Assembly (NCBI RefSeq): GCF_032884065.1
Contig: NW_027062696.1
Location: 620,001 to 684,000, forward strand
Length of the DNA stretch: 64,000 nucleotides
Source: Artemia franciscana
Taxonomy: Eukaryota > Arthropoda > Branchiopoda > Anostraca > Artemiidae
Direction of reading: 5' to 3'
In this document: piece by piece, positions 11,701 to 21,184 of the stretch
How positions within the stretch are numbered: position 1 is the stretch's first letter
How the letters are laid out: every line of letters starts with the position of its first letter
The notes under the pieces: generated by a model
Seen by the model: only the letters and a program-made list of their open reading frames with translations
Database searches by the model: none
What the model was told of the DNA's origin: nothing
Program-made: the position numbers and the translations under genes

Positions 11701-14700
11701 ATGATAATAGATGTTTAAATTTCCAGTTTCACTGAAAAAGGAAGCAGTCATGTATATCATTGATTGATAGGATACCCTGAACACGTTCTCCACAGTGTCT
11801 TGATTGGAAACTATTTTGCTTAAGGGAAATTTTATTTTGCGGTGGCTATCCAATCAAATTTTAGCTTTAAAATTAATGATGAGACAAAGGAAACATGAAA
11901 AAAGACGAAGAGCCACAATTTTTTGACTTTTGAAATTTCAACAAATTTTCGAAATTTCAAACACTAGAAATCGTAACAAAAATGTTTTAGAGATTACCTA
12001 AGATTCCAATAGTTATCGCCATTAGCTTGACTATTCCTTCAATTGGTAGATTTTGGAAAAAGAAACAGTGGTAAGACGCTGAGTTCCGGTAACACATCGA
12101 ATGCTTAGTCTGCTTCTTCTTGTGCCATAAAGTATACCTAAAAAGATAGTTTCTAATTTTAAAGAGCATGAGTATTAAATAGATCGTTACTAAGAAATAC
12201 AAGTAAGAAGCGACCAGTGGCGATAATAACAAAGGTTTAAAAAGCGAACTGTTGCGAAAATATGTGCATCAAAATTCTTTTATGATGATCCTTAACATGT
12301 AGAGACGATTAAGTTTAAAGTTATACATCCAAAGTTATTATCAAATCTGAATTTGAAGAATTTTGGAGAAAGGCAAAAAACGCCTTTAAGAACAGTACCA
12401 ATCTTGATGAGAACTGGATGATCAAATCAGCATATATGAGAACCCTAGAGTTGAGATTTTAAGTCTCGATCTAGAAAAATACGAAATTTTGTATTTTGTC
12501 CGAGTAGAACGATGACAGAGCCGTGCTTGTCTGATTCTTTATATTTCTAGGGGTGATCTTACTAAACTACTGTCACATAACACCAGTAAGGTTAATTTAA
12601 ATGAAAATTAGAAGTTACTGAGCCTTTTCAGGTACCATTAGGTATCAGGCCACATGGTAAAAGTGAGGATTTCTGCCATATTGTGGCACAAAGCAGCAAT
12701 TTTAGTTTGAAAAGCTACAAAATGGTCTCGAGTGACAATGAGCTCCCGAGCAAAATTCTATTGTAGTCAAACAACTTAAAATTATCCTTAAGATATTTAC
12801 GTATTATCTCGGCTTCAGAGGCCCCAAGACCGAGCAAATGCATGTTTGTCGCTAAACCATCATTCAGTGTACGCAAATAAATGATTATCATAGGTATTTT
12901 TTTTTTATAAAGTTTGACCCGGAAATTAAAGATGAGTTCAGGATGTTTTTCATTGGGTAGCGAGAGGGGAGGGGGGCTGAAACCTCAAAAAATACAATTT
13001 TTAAGCCATAGTTTTCTCCCCAGCAATTAGAGCTCCTTCAGATAAATACGGATGAAGGGAGTGGGTTGGATCAATTTAAGCCATAGCTTCCCACAATTTT
13101 ATGGAATATATTCGGATCAAACCAGCAAAATGAGCGCTACAGGGTGATAGATCTTCTCATACTGCGGAAATACGTAGACTGCAACGCCTACACAGAAGAA
13201 GGAGGAAGGTAGTAGAACTCCCCTTAAAAAAGCAAAATCTACGACCCAAATAATAATTTCCCGCACTGCAGACACCTCCCCCCAGATAAATAAATCTGAG
13301 AGTAACATATTTCAAGCACGACTGTCATGTAACACATAATTTAGACTTGAAAGTAAACAGATGGAGTAAGGCGGGATGGCAGCGAGCTCTTAGGTTCGAT
13401 AAAATAAACAATTCATCAAATAAAATTAAAATTGACATTTAAGTTTCAAAACTGTGATACTTTGACTCCTCAATTCCAATTTCGGATTACTGGCATGTCC
13501 AAAAATCTATAAGAGCTGAATTCTCTTTAGTCCTTTGACTCAGAGAGACAGTCTAATCCCATTATGTCCCACTGCTATAGTATGCTTATGCAACAGAAAA
13601 TGACGATTAATTTAAGGTTATTTCGCTAATTTGTCAGCTAAAAGGTTAAAGCTACAGTGATAACAGTGGTCAAATATAGTTCTGAAGCATGGGCACTCCA
13701 AAAAGCAGATGAAAATTTACTAGATGTTTTCCAGAGAAATTGCCAACGGATTGTTCTGGGTACCAGGCTGACTGACCGTATTTCAAACAGTAGGCTGTAC
13801 GGAAAATGTGGTTCAATCCAGCTTTCTAGGGCTATAATGAAAGAAAGTCTGAGATGGCTAGGCCACGTTCTACGGATGAAGGATGACAGATTACCGAAGA
13901 TTGTCCTTTTTGGCCAACCGTCTGGGGCTACACGGAAAGTAGATCGTCCTTGTCTGGGTTGGGAGTATGTCATAAATAAAGATTTAAAGGAAATGGGAAC
14001 TTCCTGGGAGGGTGTAAAGAGGGAGGCTTTAAATAGATTAGGTTGGAAGAGGAGCGTGCGTAGCTGTGTTGGCCTCAGCGGCTTGGTGCTGCTGTGACTT
14101 ATTAGTAGTAGTAGTAGCAGTGGCAGCAGCCTGGTAAAGAACAAATATCACCAATGAAATTTAAAGTTTTATGTGTAGAGGGATACATGGTTAGTTTAAT
14201 ATCGACTGAAATGGTGGTCAGTAGAGGAAAGTGGGCAATCAAATAGTTAAAGAAGACAAAGTAATTACGCAATTCTAAGAAGAGGGCGTAAATCTTTAAA
14301 AGTGGACGAACTTGAATAATATTTTTATTATTCAAGTGGTTGTGATTTAAAACCATAAATGCAACACTTCAAACCTCAAAAGCAAACATGCATGAAACCA
14401 TGCTGTATCAGAGGTTTCACACCAGTAACATTGTCCTTGTTTTCGTCCCTTTTCTCTGCGGGACATCATATTGGACGGCTTTACATGAGGCTAGACATCA
14501 ATGATATTGTCCTTTTCTTCCCTGCGGGACATCATATTGGACACCTTTATAAGAGGTTCCACGTCAATGACATTGTCCTCATTTCGTTCTTCCTCCTGGA
14601 GGGACATCATAAGAGACTGCCTGACTTAGAAATTTCAGAGAAACCTCATTCTTAAGGGTCTTGGATTCAACCAGCCTTAGGGACATAAATTTGACTGTGA

Positions 14701-16275
14701 GAGGAGGTGGGTGATATTGCGGTCAAAATCAATTTGGAATTGACAGTGTTAAAAGAACCAAACGTTGGATCATCAGACTTGGCATGCATTAAAAATCTTG
14801 CTCACGGATTTTCAGCTACTTAACGCTGGGAGGTATAGCCTCTCTTTTTGTAGATTTTGCGGTTATACTAGTACACTTCTTCTCTTCACTACATGGCAAA
14901 TTAATAAACTTCTAAATGGATACAGGTGTCTATAAAACTTCTTTCTTTGAAGTCCTATGATGAGCGCTATTATTTTCGAAGTATTGTGGTAAAAAAAGTA
15001 CAGCTTTCTTTATATTATTATTCTTTTGTTAGAACATTCATTTTGGAAGTGTCTAGACTTCTAAAAGAAGTATAGTTTAACCTACAGAGTAAACGGCTGA
15101 GCAAAGGCGTTGAATTATGAAAATTAAGGGAAGAGGGGAAAACCTATTTTTCCCAATATTTTTTTTATGGCCGGGTGGGGAGGGCAATCTTGTCGTTTTG
15201 ATAAGGTTTTTTCAATGAAAATGACAAAAAAGTATCTTTTAATGAGAATACCTGAAACAAGGAATTTTTGGAAATTTAGGGGGGCAAAAAAGTCTAGGGG
15301 GCACTTTCCACCCTACCCCTTTCCCAAGTGAGATCACTGGGGCTGAAGGGATGGGAGCTCAACCCTCGCCACCGCTTCGCATATGGGAGATTTTAATGTC
15401 CGTCCAAAATTCAAAATTCATCGTTTTTCTCCATTTTTAACATCGCATTCAGAGTTAGCTTGATTATGAAAGTGCAATCAACTTTCTAAGCCCTCTAGTT
15501 GGGGCCTCAGTTCACCCATTTACCCATTTTAAATGGTTTGATTAAGACAAAGCCCGGACAAATACAAAATGTGTCATTAGATGGATAAACTATGGTCAGT
15601 TTACCCTGTTGTTTATATGTGTAAATAGGACGGATTCTCTCTCAAATTCTGTCGCCAACAAAGCTGACTCTAATAGGTTTTCTATAGTGCTGTGGAAGAA
15701 CTTAGAGTACAAGCTTAACATGTAAATTGGTCTGAATTTGGGCGTTATTTTTAGTTGACCTATGGGTAAATGAGGTTACATGCTTAAGCCACTTAGAAAC
15801 GAGACAACGAAACTATGTAGAAGCCCACAAATTCTTACACTAAATAAAATGAAGAGCAATTATTAAGAAAGCAAAGAGGCGTACAATTAATTCAAATTAC
15901 AACCCTACCTAATGCACTTATAAGTCTTTTTTAAATAGCTCATGTTACTCCTAGAAAAATTTATATCATATTACATGGCTTATAACAGTTTTCTAATCCC
16001 CCCTTAATATATATTACGACATATCTTTGATCTCCAAAGCACCGGCTTTTCTATCTTTCATTCACAATGTGTCAGTGTCAGTACAATTATTTGCTCACAA
16101 TATGAGAAGCTAGTTGCTTTTAGCAGTAACTATTAAAGCAGTAGAAAGCTGAAAATCGAAAGCCTCCTTTCCGAAGTAAGAACGAGACATACCTTTGAAA
16201 AATTGCCCAAGTCCACCAAAACGAGAATCCAATAAAAAATGTTCCGGGTAATACATGGCCTAACAACGTTCCCAT
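2508..16275 (-). CDS. TMEM45-type multi-pass membrane protein, 5' part of gene (3' end beyond left edge)
   Basis: Three coding exons join in phase: 16275-16193, 12137-11998 and 2734-2508 (complement), giving 150 residues. The order is an N-terminal GHVLPGTFF motif, then a Trp-rich membrane segment, and later HITMFFFFGLNGIVDI and a segment ending FANHLHGRSSMDKQ. Vertebrate TMEM45A/B (DUF716) has the same order: GHxLPGxFF at the start, then H-x-TM-x-FF and a V-E-G/A-FLF-x-x-H-x-H-x-R motif. The family is a roughly 275-residue multi-pass membrane protein of poorly known function. The remaining C-terminal half is not found between 1 and 2507, so further exons should lie left of the window. Introns are about 4.1 and 9.3 kb and packed with repeats. 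The assignment rests on motif memory, not a database search. Confidence 0.82.
3425..5149 (+). mobile_element. Foldback family F, copy F1 (full length)
   Basis: This is the best full-length copy of a repeat present at least seven times here. It begins TTAAATAAAAAAAACTAG. It has a giant hairpin (left arm 3431-3553, right arm 3591-3717) whose arms carry GTAAGGAGCGACATT and CTCTTTACGCTAAAG. A second hairpin (4142-4174 with 4183-4216) contains GAGCGAGGTATTT. It ends with GTTCCTTACCACGAAC, a short stem-loop, and TTTGA. GTAAGGAGCGAC near the 5' end recurs inverted just inside the 3' end. No ORF is conserved between copies. It lies in TMEM45-like intron 2. Confidence 0.8.
5485..6314 (+). mobile_element. 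Foldback family F, copy F2 (3' half)
   Basis: It starts inside the element at TCCTGCACCC, corresponding to about 4340 in F1. It runs to the common end ACGAACTGTTTGA. The 5' hairpin is missing. It lies about 340 bp after F1 in the same orientation. The 5150-5484 spacer shows no recognisable feature beyond two TAGTTGTGTTAT repeats. Confidence 0.78.
6564..6747. mobile_element. hAT-type MITE
   Basis: The element is 184 bp with terminal inverted repeats: CAAGGGCGTATCTAGGA at the left, and CAAGGCCGTATCCAGGG read inward from the right end. It is flanked by a near-perfect 8-bp duplication (TCTATATT at 6556-6563, TCTATACT at 6748-6755). Eight-bp duplications typify hAT transposition. The interior is T/G-rich and non-coding. 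Confidence 0.7.
6788..7261 (+). CDS. Unrecognised 157-codon ORF
   Basis: An open frame starts MASFDKAEAGQELEPKLRN and is strongly hydrophilic and Lys/Glu-rich in its first 110 codons, suggesting helix or coiled coil. Then comes a short Cys-containing stretch (FRCHTRGCSAKNQ). I do not recognise the family. It lies between a MITE and a hAT remnant, in antisense orientation inside TMEM45-like intron 2. It could be a transposon-derived or retrocopied fragment, or a chance frame. The composition looks more protein-like than most short frames here. Confidence 0.3.
   Translation: MASFDKAEAGQELEPKLRNLKTRLIRAILKTKTQKLSKALLKQNEELTTIFKGNTIVVRENFDNEQKQGISSDETTYKKLDFGPTEKYTTEIRNELESLKRKLIHIPLFYFRCHTRGCSAKNQWYNSKFTKKNVPIQPFLPTIQNLIHRNKFILLKN
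7380..8085 (-). pseudogene. Degraded hAT transposase remnant (ZBED/GTF2IRD2-like)
   Basis: On the minus strand, fragments read LQTEFDNRVSNFTKI and FENPLAVNISNVPSY. Further on, about 7760-7610 and broken by stops, is a C-terminal block containing LSDIHLDSILHFSVTKM. This is the order seen near the C-terminus of hAT-derived ZBED5/GTF2IRD2-like transposases. At 7383-7400, CAGCATAGGTCGGCAACC resembles a hAT terminal inverted repeat, with GGGCCGCAC shortly inside. No right-hand terminus was found. Many stops and frameshifts make it dead. Confidence 0.6.
8651..8870 (+). repeat. Degenerate GCAGT/GTAGT simple repeat
   Basis: A low-complexity stretch with recurring GCAGT, TTGCAGTYGCAA, GTAGTAG and similar words. 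It resembles a decayed trinucleotide-type retrotransposon tail. No coding content is credible. Confidence 0.5.
8871..10011. other. Intronic sequence without recognised genes
   Basis: Within TMEM45-like intron 2. The one structured element is an imperfect inverted repeat at 9396-9517 (TTGTAGATGGGTGTCATCTGG against CCAGATGACATCCATTTGCAA). A GC-rich patch at 9860-9930 stands out from its AT-rich surroundings but matches nothing I know. Confidence 0.5.
10012..11537 (+). mobile_element. Foldback family F, copy F3
   Basis: It starts TTCAAAAAAGCTAG and has the giant hairpin (arms near 10020-10140 and 10181-10300). It then follows F1 collinearly, with a deletion around 10930, to the common end CACTGTTTGA. 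The flanks join as AGATA and TATATTT with no duplication. It is in TMEM45-like intron 2, antisense to the gene. Confidence 0.8.
11538..11997. other. Unannotated intronic stretch
   Basis: TMEM45-like intron 2 between F3 and exon 2. It is AT-rich, and I see no gene or structured repeat. Confidence 0.5.
11998..12137 (-). CDS. TMEM45-like coding exon 2
   Basis: The exon follows a CTTTTTAG acceptor and ends before GTAATC. It encodes a basic, polar stretch beginning YTLWHKKKQTK and then a hydrophobic segment that includes VKLMAITIGIL. This corresponds to the first cytosolic loop and second membrane helix of TMEM45 proteins. It leaves one base (G), which the GT opening exon 3 completes to Gly. Confidence 0.8.
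12138..13636. other. Unannotated intronic stretch
   Basis: TMEM45-like intron 1. It contains a short direct repeat (AATTTTTAAGCCATAG-like near 12998 and 13074). No recognisable gene or RNA is present. Confidence 0.5.
13637..14120 (+). pseudogene. Non-LTR retrotransposon 3' end (5'-truncated LINE, family L-A)
   Basis: The 146-codon frame at 13657-14097 reads like the post-RT C-terminal region of an endonuclease-type LINE. Landmarks are YSSEAWALQKADENLLDVFQ, RNCQRIVLGTRLTDRISNS, LRWLGHVLRMKDDRLPK and LGWEYVINKDLKEMG. It is followed by the stop and a (TAG)n tail, the usual 3' end of such elements. The copy is 5'-truncated as expected from target-primed insertion. It sits in TMEM45-like intron 1, antisense. 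A diverged copy lies at 54072-54460 and a short tail at 27640-27720. Confidence 0.82.
14400..14620 (+). repeat. Minisatellite, 66-75 bp unit, three copies
   Basis: The block GGGACATCATATTGGAC, then RAGGYT-like sequence, ATCAATGATATTGTCCT and TTCTTCCTGC recurs three times. In one frame (14359-14655) this gives repeated HHIGxLYxRxxxNDIVL. The repeat phase is probably coincidental rather than selected. Confidence 0.65.
14630..16192. other. Unannotated intronic stretch
   Basis: TMEM45-like intron 1 between the minisatellite and exon 1. A purine-rich patch near 15120-15330 resembles decayed repeat. There is no recognisable gene. Confidence 0.5.
16193..16275 (-). CDS. TMEM45-like coding exon 1
   Basis: The start codon is at 16275-16273 and reads MGTLLGHVLPGT followed by a hydrophobic Phe/Trp-rich stretch. 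The exon holds 27 codons plus two bases (AG) and is followed by a canonical GTATGT donor. The two left-over bases combine with the G that opens exon 2 to make an Arg codon. The start was chosen because the GHxLPG motif sits within the first ten residues, as in the family. Confidence 0.85.
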
Positions 16276-16802
16276 ATCTCTCTTATATTCTGTGTGGATT
16301 ATACTGAACTTGAGTTGTACTGTGCTATAGAAATATCTATAACCGAAATTATGGCTTTATCTTGTTGCTTAGTCATCCTGCATAGATTCGATAAGAAGTA
16401 AACAAATTTTTATTGATAAAGACTAATTCGTGAGTTCTGACACATAATATATGGAAACATTATGTCATTGGAAACGTTCGTGGTAAATTTTGTCGCTTTG
16501 GAAAGGCTGTGGCGCCAACTAACGAAAATGTCGGGGGAGGGTAAATTGTATTTTCCGAATCAAGCGGAGATCTTTTTTTCATTTTTGGCCCTTTTTTCGA
16601 TGAAAATACTAAACAAGATACATTTTCCCGATGAAAACATCAAAAACAAAGTATTTTTCAATATCAGGGGGCAGATATAAGGGGGAGGGCTGACGCCCCC
16701 TCCAATTAGCATCACGCTGTAAAAAGAAAAACAATCATTTAATTTAAATACATTCATAATTAACTAATGAAAGTTCTTAAGCCAAACTGGCCAGACATGA
16801 CA

Positions 16803-16912
16803 ATAAAGAACAAAGAGAGATAAAACTCCACGAAAAAAACCTCAAACGAGCCTACGGCCGTAGTCTCGTTTGAGTTTTTTTTTGTTGAGTTTTATCTCTC
16901 TTTGTTGTTTAT
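16803..16912. repeat. 110-bp near-perfect palindrome without spacer
   Basis: The arms are 55 bp and the centre is CTACGGCCGTAG at 16852-16863. Left-arm landmarks ACAAAGAGAGATAAAACTC and CTCAAACGAG are mirrored on the right as CTCGTTTGAG and GAGTTTTATCTCTCTTTGT. Only a handful of mismatches separate the arms. It lies about 530 bp upstream of the TMEM45-like start codon, so it could be a small MITE or a structure in its 5' flank. Confidence 0.85.
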
Positions 16913-17389
16913 AATTAACTAAAAGAATAAAATCCATAATGGGTATTCAGGCTCATTTGAAGCTATGGTAATTAAGTTTACAACTAAATAGGTAAATGCC
17001 AAAATTGTCCAAATTTTTGTGTTGTTAAGGGTTATTTTAAACAAAACTAGAAAAAGCTTAAATCCCACTTTATTCAAAATTGGACAAGATTCATCTGGCA
17101 GACAGGCCTGTGCTGGTTTTTCTTAAATGGCACTGGACAGAAATAGCTCAGGGTGTCTCGAGCTTCAAAAATCAAATAATCAAACCATTTTTTTTAAATA
17201 CAGTAAACACTTCCAAAGTGATCCCAAAACATCCTCGGCTGGGAGTAGTTGGGGCCACTATTGCATTACTTCACCAGCCGACTGCAGTGCATTCTATATA
17301 GTCGATAATGAGCATTTCTTTCTATTTGCCTCATTTGTTCGTCATGCACTTTCATCATTACATAATGACTTACTTGTTTAATCCTCTTG
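16913..17389. other. Intergenic, nothing recognised
   Basis: AT-rich sequence between the palindrome and the LINE remnant. Short open frames here have no recognisable content. Confidence 0.5.
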
Positions 17390-20028
17390 TTGGGGCGGCG
17401 TTGAGAGCGTGGTCAGCCTTCTCCACGTGGGGTGGTCTGTAGCAAGGGCCTGTATACCAGACAGCAAAATTCCAGCTTTATCCGGGAAATTCCCGAGACT
17501 ATAACCCCACCAGAACTAGGGTCTTCCTCTTGGATGCTTCCAGACACCACTGGTTGGTTCAAAGTCGTAAAGAATCCCAGCCGGAACGTCGACAGGCAAT
17601 CGCAAAAAAAAAATGTCCAAACCAGCGAAGTGTCCGCTGAATAGCCAGGTTTGACAAAGGTGATTGGGAAGTTATAATTTGTAGGCGGCCGTTGCTGACA
17701 AAGTCTGTCCATGGGATTCCCTCGATTGTCCGAAGCCACTTAAATTAAAGAGTGTTGAGACAGCGCTGAAGAGTTGCAGTTGCAGGCCAAGCTTCAGCTC
17801 CGTATAGCAGGATCGAACAGACCGACCCTCCAAGGATCTTCATTTCGGTAGCTTGATTGATCTATGGCTGCTTCCAAACATGGCTTAGTCTACTGAAGAC
17901 AACAGAGGCCTTGGCAACGCGGGTAGCAGTTTTGATGCAGCCATACGATGATATATTAGAACCAAGATAAGTGAAGCGGTTAACCACTTCGACTTGATTT
18001 CTAGCAACCAAGTAATTAGAATTGTCGGAGGCAGACTTTGGCTACACTACCATGACTTTCGTCTTATTCCAGTTAATGGACAGTCCTGTCCTAGCAGCTT
18101 CATCTAGAAGCGTTTTTCAGCCATGAGCAGCTGTGACTTAGAGTTGATGACTAATACTATGTCCTCAGCAAAGTCACAATCAGTGACAAATCTATCCCCA
18201 TACTTCAGTTCAAAGCTCATCTTCCGGGATGTGCAAGTCATAACATAATCAACAATACAGTTAAATAGCTCAGGAGAAACTGAACAACCTTGTCTGTCTC
18301 CTCTTCTGACTGGAAATAACGTGCTACGTCTACCATTCACTTCCACATAGCTCTCAGTATCTTGATGCTTGGAGAATATCTGCTCTGTCGTTGATCAGCC
18401 TAGGATAAAACCAGCCAGTTCTACTCTGGGCTTAGAAAAGAGAATACTTAGTACCGAGAGGATCGTTATCCCTCTATAGTTTTTGCACTCCCCCTGGAAC
18501 CTTTTTTCTTCCACAGTGGTAGGATCACTCATGTACGCCAGTCTTTTGGGATTCATAACAGGATACTGTGACCATCGTTCTTAAGTAGCTCCGCGAAGAT
18601 TCTGCAAAAGCCAGGAGCTTTTTTCTTCAGTTTCTTCACAGTGTTTGAATTTCTACCACTGAAAACAGCTTAATGTCAATATTAACGAGGTTATTAGAGA
18701 AAGGATCGTTATCCCTCTATAGTTCTTGCACTCCCCCTGGAACCTTTTCTCTTCCACAATCACTCTTGTACGCCAGTCTTTTGGGATCCATAACAGGTTA
18801 GTGCAACCGTCGTTCTTATTATGTAATATATATAATGACATATATATATATGTAATATTGTAATTATATGTAATATTGACATTCATATAATATAATATCA
18901 ATATTAACGAGGTTATTACCGATCCCAAGTTGAAGGATGGCAGAAATCTCTACAGATGGAGAGGGGGCCGCATTAAGCAGAGATAAAAAGTGTTCATTTC
19001 ACCTTGAAAGGTTGGACACTATTTCTTCAAGGAGCACGCTGTCCACATTTAGTACAATTAGAGATATATAGCAAGGTCCACAGCCTCCTATGACAGCCAA
19101 AGCTTTTTGACCTGAACTTGCAAGCCAAGAGTTGTTCTAGCTGCGTCGGTGACTCCAGTTTTAAACGAATTCCACATGGCTTCAATATCCGAAGATTATG
19201 ACACGTTTTCAAAACGGTTTTTAATCTCAACTGCATACCGCTGTTTAATAGTAGAGGTATCAAGACTTCGAAGATTAAGTGTTGCAATGCACTTGACGAC
19301 CTTCTGAACTTTCAGCTTAAGACGAATTTTGGCAACTACAAATCAGTTATCAGTATTACCCAGGGCAGCACCGCGAAACGAGCGGCAATTAAAAACCGAC
19401 GACCTCCATCACCAAAAGATGATGACATAACCAATCATTTTCTTTGTGACGCCATCGCTAGTATACCAAGTATACTGATGAATTCGAGGTCTTTCGAAAA
19501 CTATGTTGGAGATAACGAGCTAATAGGCACTGCAGAGCTGAAGCAGACGATTTATACTGCCATTAGCTATGTCCGGGGTAACACACCCCATGATGTCTTT
19601 TCATATGCCTATGGGATCACTAACGGTAGTGTTGAAGTCCCCAAGAAGAAGCAATATATCATGGAGAGAGGCAGAAGAAACCAGCTGCGTGAGGCCTTTG
19701 TAAAACTAGTCCTTAGCATCGGGGTCAGCCTCATTTGTTGGCACATAGCATACAACTATAAAGAATCTTCCATGACGGTATCTCCAGCGGGAGGTGCATT
19801 TCCAGCTCTTTTATGAAGAACTAGACATACACCAGCTCTCCTTGTGATGCCAGTACCCGACCTAATTAAACTGTAATTGTCACTCATGAATTTCTCACCT
19901 TTCCCTCGCAAACGTGTTTCTCTAACGCCAGTAACAGCAACAAAATACTGTTTGAGCTCACTAGCAAGAAGTAGCTCAGCGCCTGGATAATTTAGAGTCA
20001 GGATATTCCAAGTAGCGATTTTCATACT
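17390..20028 (-). pseudogene. Nearly full-length dead non-LTR retrotransposon (endonuclease + RT)
   Basis: Read on the minus strand, an AP-type endonuclease begins at 20025 with KIATWNILTLN, then GVRETRL and, after frame breaks near 19620, LLLGDFNTTVSD. These carry the Asn, Glu and Asp/Asn of the family. The reverse transcriptase follows: PVRRGDRQGCSVSPELFN and, at the catalytic box, DFAEDIVLV where DFADDI is usual. Then come SINWNKTKVMVV, FTYLGSNISSYG and ILLYGAEAWPATATLQ. Stops and frameshifts are frequent. A 230-bp internal duplication lies at about 18467-18800. It is in the gap between the TMEM45-like gene and PPIH. Confidence 0.85.
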
Positions 20029-20324
20029 ACTCTTTGCAAGGAGGTTCTTCGGGTGGTTTGGCCACCGTCGTCAAGATATCCAGGGACAGGCTAGGGTCGG
20101 CATCGTAAAAGGGGAAAAAATATTCAAAGCTTGAATAACGCTTTTGGTTGCAAGATAGTTTTCCTTGCCGAAGCAAGCCCAGGGAACAAGGTGCAAACCA
20201 GTCACACAGCCCTCTTCACTTTGTCCAGACTAGGGACGAGTAACCGTGACCAGATGATACACAGCAGGTGAGGTAATTGCACAGCAGGTCATATCATTAC
20301 ATATGGATTATAAATAATACGTAG

Positions 20325-20640
20325 CCTTGTAGCTGTCCTGGTCAAGTGGTTACCGTGCTAGACTTCAGACCCTTTGTCCAAGAGGACAGGGGCTTGAGCA
20401 CTGGTGTTTGGAAGTGATTGACATGACTCTGTAAGCTCAGCTAGAGTTGACTCAGTTCTAAATGGGTACCTGGAGGAATTTGGGGAAAGTAAACAGGAAG
20501 TGTGTGTGAAAATACAGGATGGCTGACCCCCAATCCCATTGCACATCCTGGCTGAACCCCATGAAACGGAGATCAGCATCACAGGTAGGCACTGTAAAAA
20601 TCCAATGCCGTATTCTTTACCTTCTAATTAACTAAAAAAA
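20325..20640 (+). mobile_element. tRNA-derived SINE
   Basis: The head resembles a class II tRNA gene (Leu/Ser type, with a long variable arm). TGGTCAAGTGG at 20340-20350 matches the A box perfectly, and GGCTTGAGCAC near 20391 is a degraded B box. After about 80 bases an unrelated body continues, ending with GCCGTATTCTTTACCTT and an A-rich tail. A tRNA head, unrelated body and simple tail define a SINE. The same tail word occurs near 45452. Confidence 0.65.
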
Positions 20641-21184
20641 ATTAATTAGCCTGAATCATTAGTCCTTATCGAATAAACCTGAAATAAAACTGTAAATCAT
20701 GAGCAAATTTTGAATACATGAATTCTTACCTCTGGCATTAGCATTCCTTAAAACTCGATTGACTGTGGACATGCTTGAGTTCTGGGAGTACGCAAAAATA
20801 TCAAAGTCTACCCGTTCATGATAAATAAAACTTCAATTGTTCGTCAAATCACCAGTCCTTCTTTCTATATGACTAATCTGAACCCAACACACAAACGTAG
20901 AATTGCCTTTTGTCTTTTATAAATAAACTCGTCATTTCCAGAAATAATTAATTTTCCTTTTAACTCCACTCTCATCCAAGCCCTCTTGTCCTTTCCCCTA
21001 CAGGTCCTACTCTTCCCAACAACCCCATTGAAGATAGAGGCGGCAATGGCCAAGAGATCTTCCGCGAGAATGATCTTGTAAACGTGACTTTTTTCATTGT
21101 CTAAATAGAACCTATTTCATCCTCCATATAAAAATTATAAAGAAAACGGACGGTTCATTTCTGAACTTGAGGATCACAGTTTAT
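20641..21184. other. Intergenic, nothing recognised
   Basis: Between the SINE and the hAT remnant. I see no gene or structured repeat. Confidence 0.45.

Noticed and set aside
13638-14144. 168-codon minus-strand frame
   Set aside because: Shadow of the LINE C-terminal frame read on the plus strand, which has clear family motifs.
14359-14655. Frame with repeated HHIG...NDIVL peptides as a real gene
   Set aside because: The repetition comes from a DNA minisatellite, and unit lengths (66 and 75 bp) vary. No start context or homology was seen.
20340-20420. A functional tRNA gene
   Set aside because: The B box is degraded and the sequence continues into an unrelated body and tail, so a SINE is the better reading.
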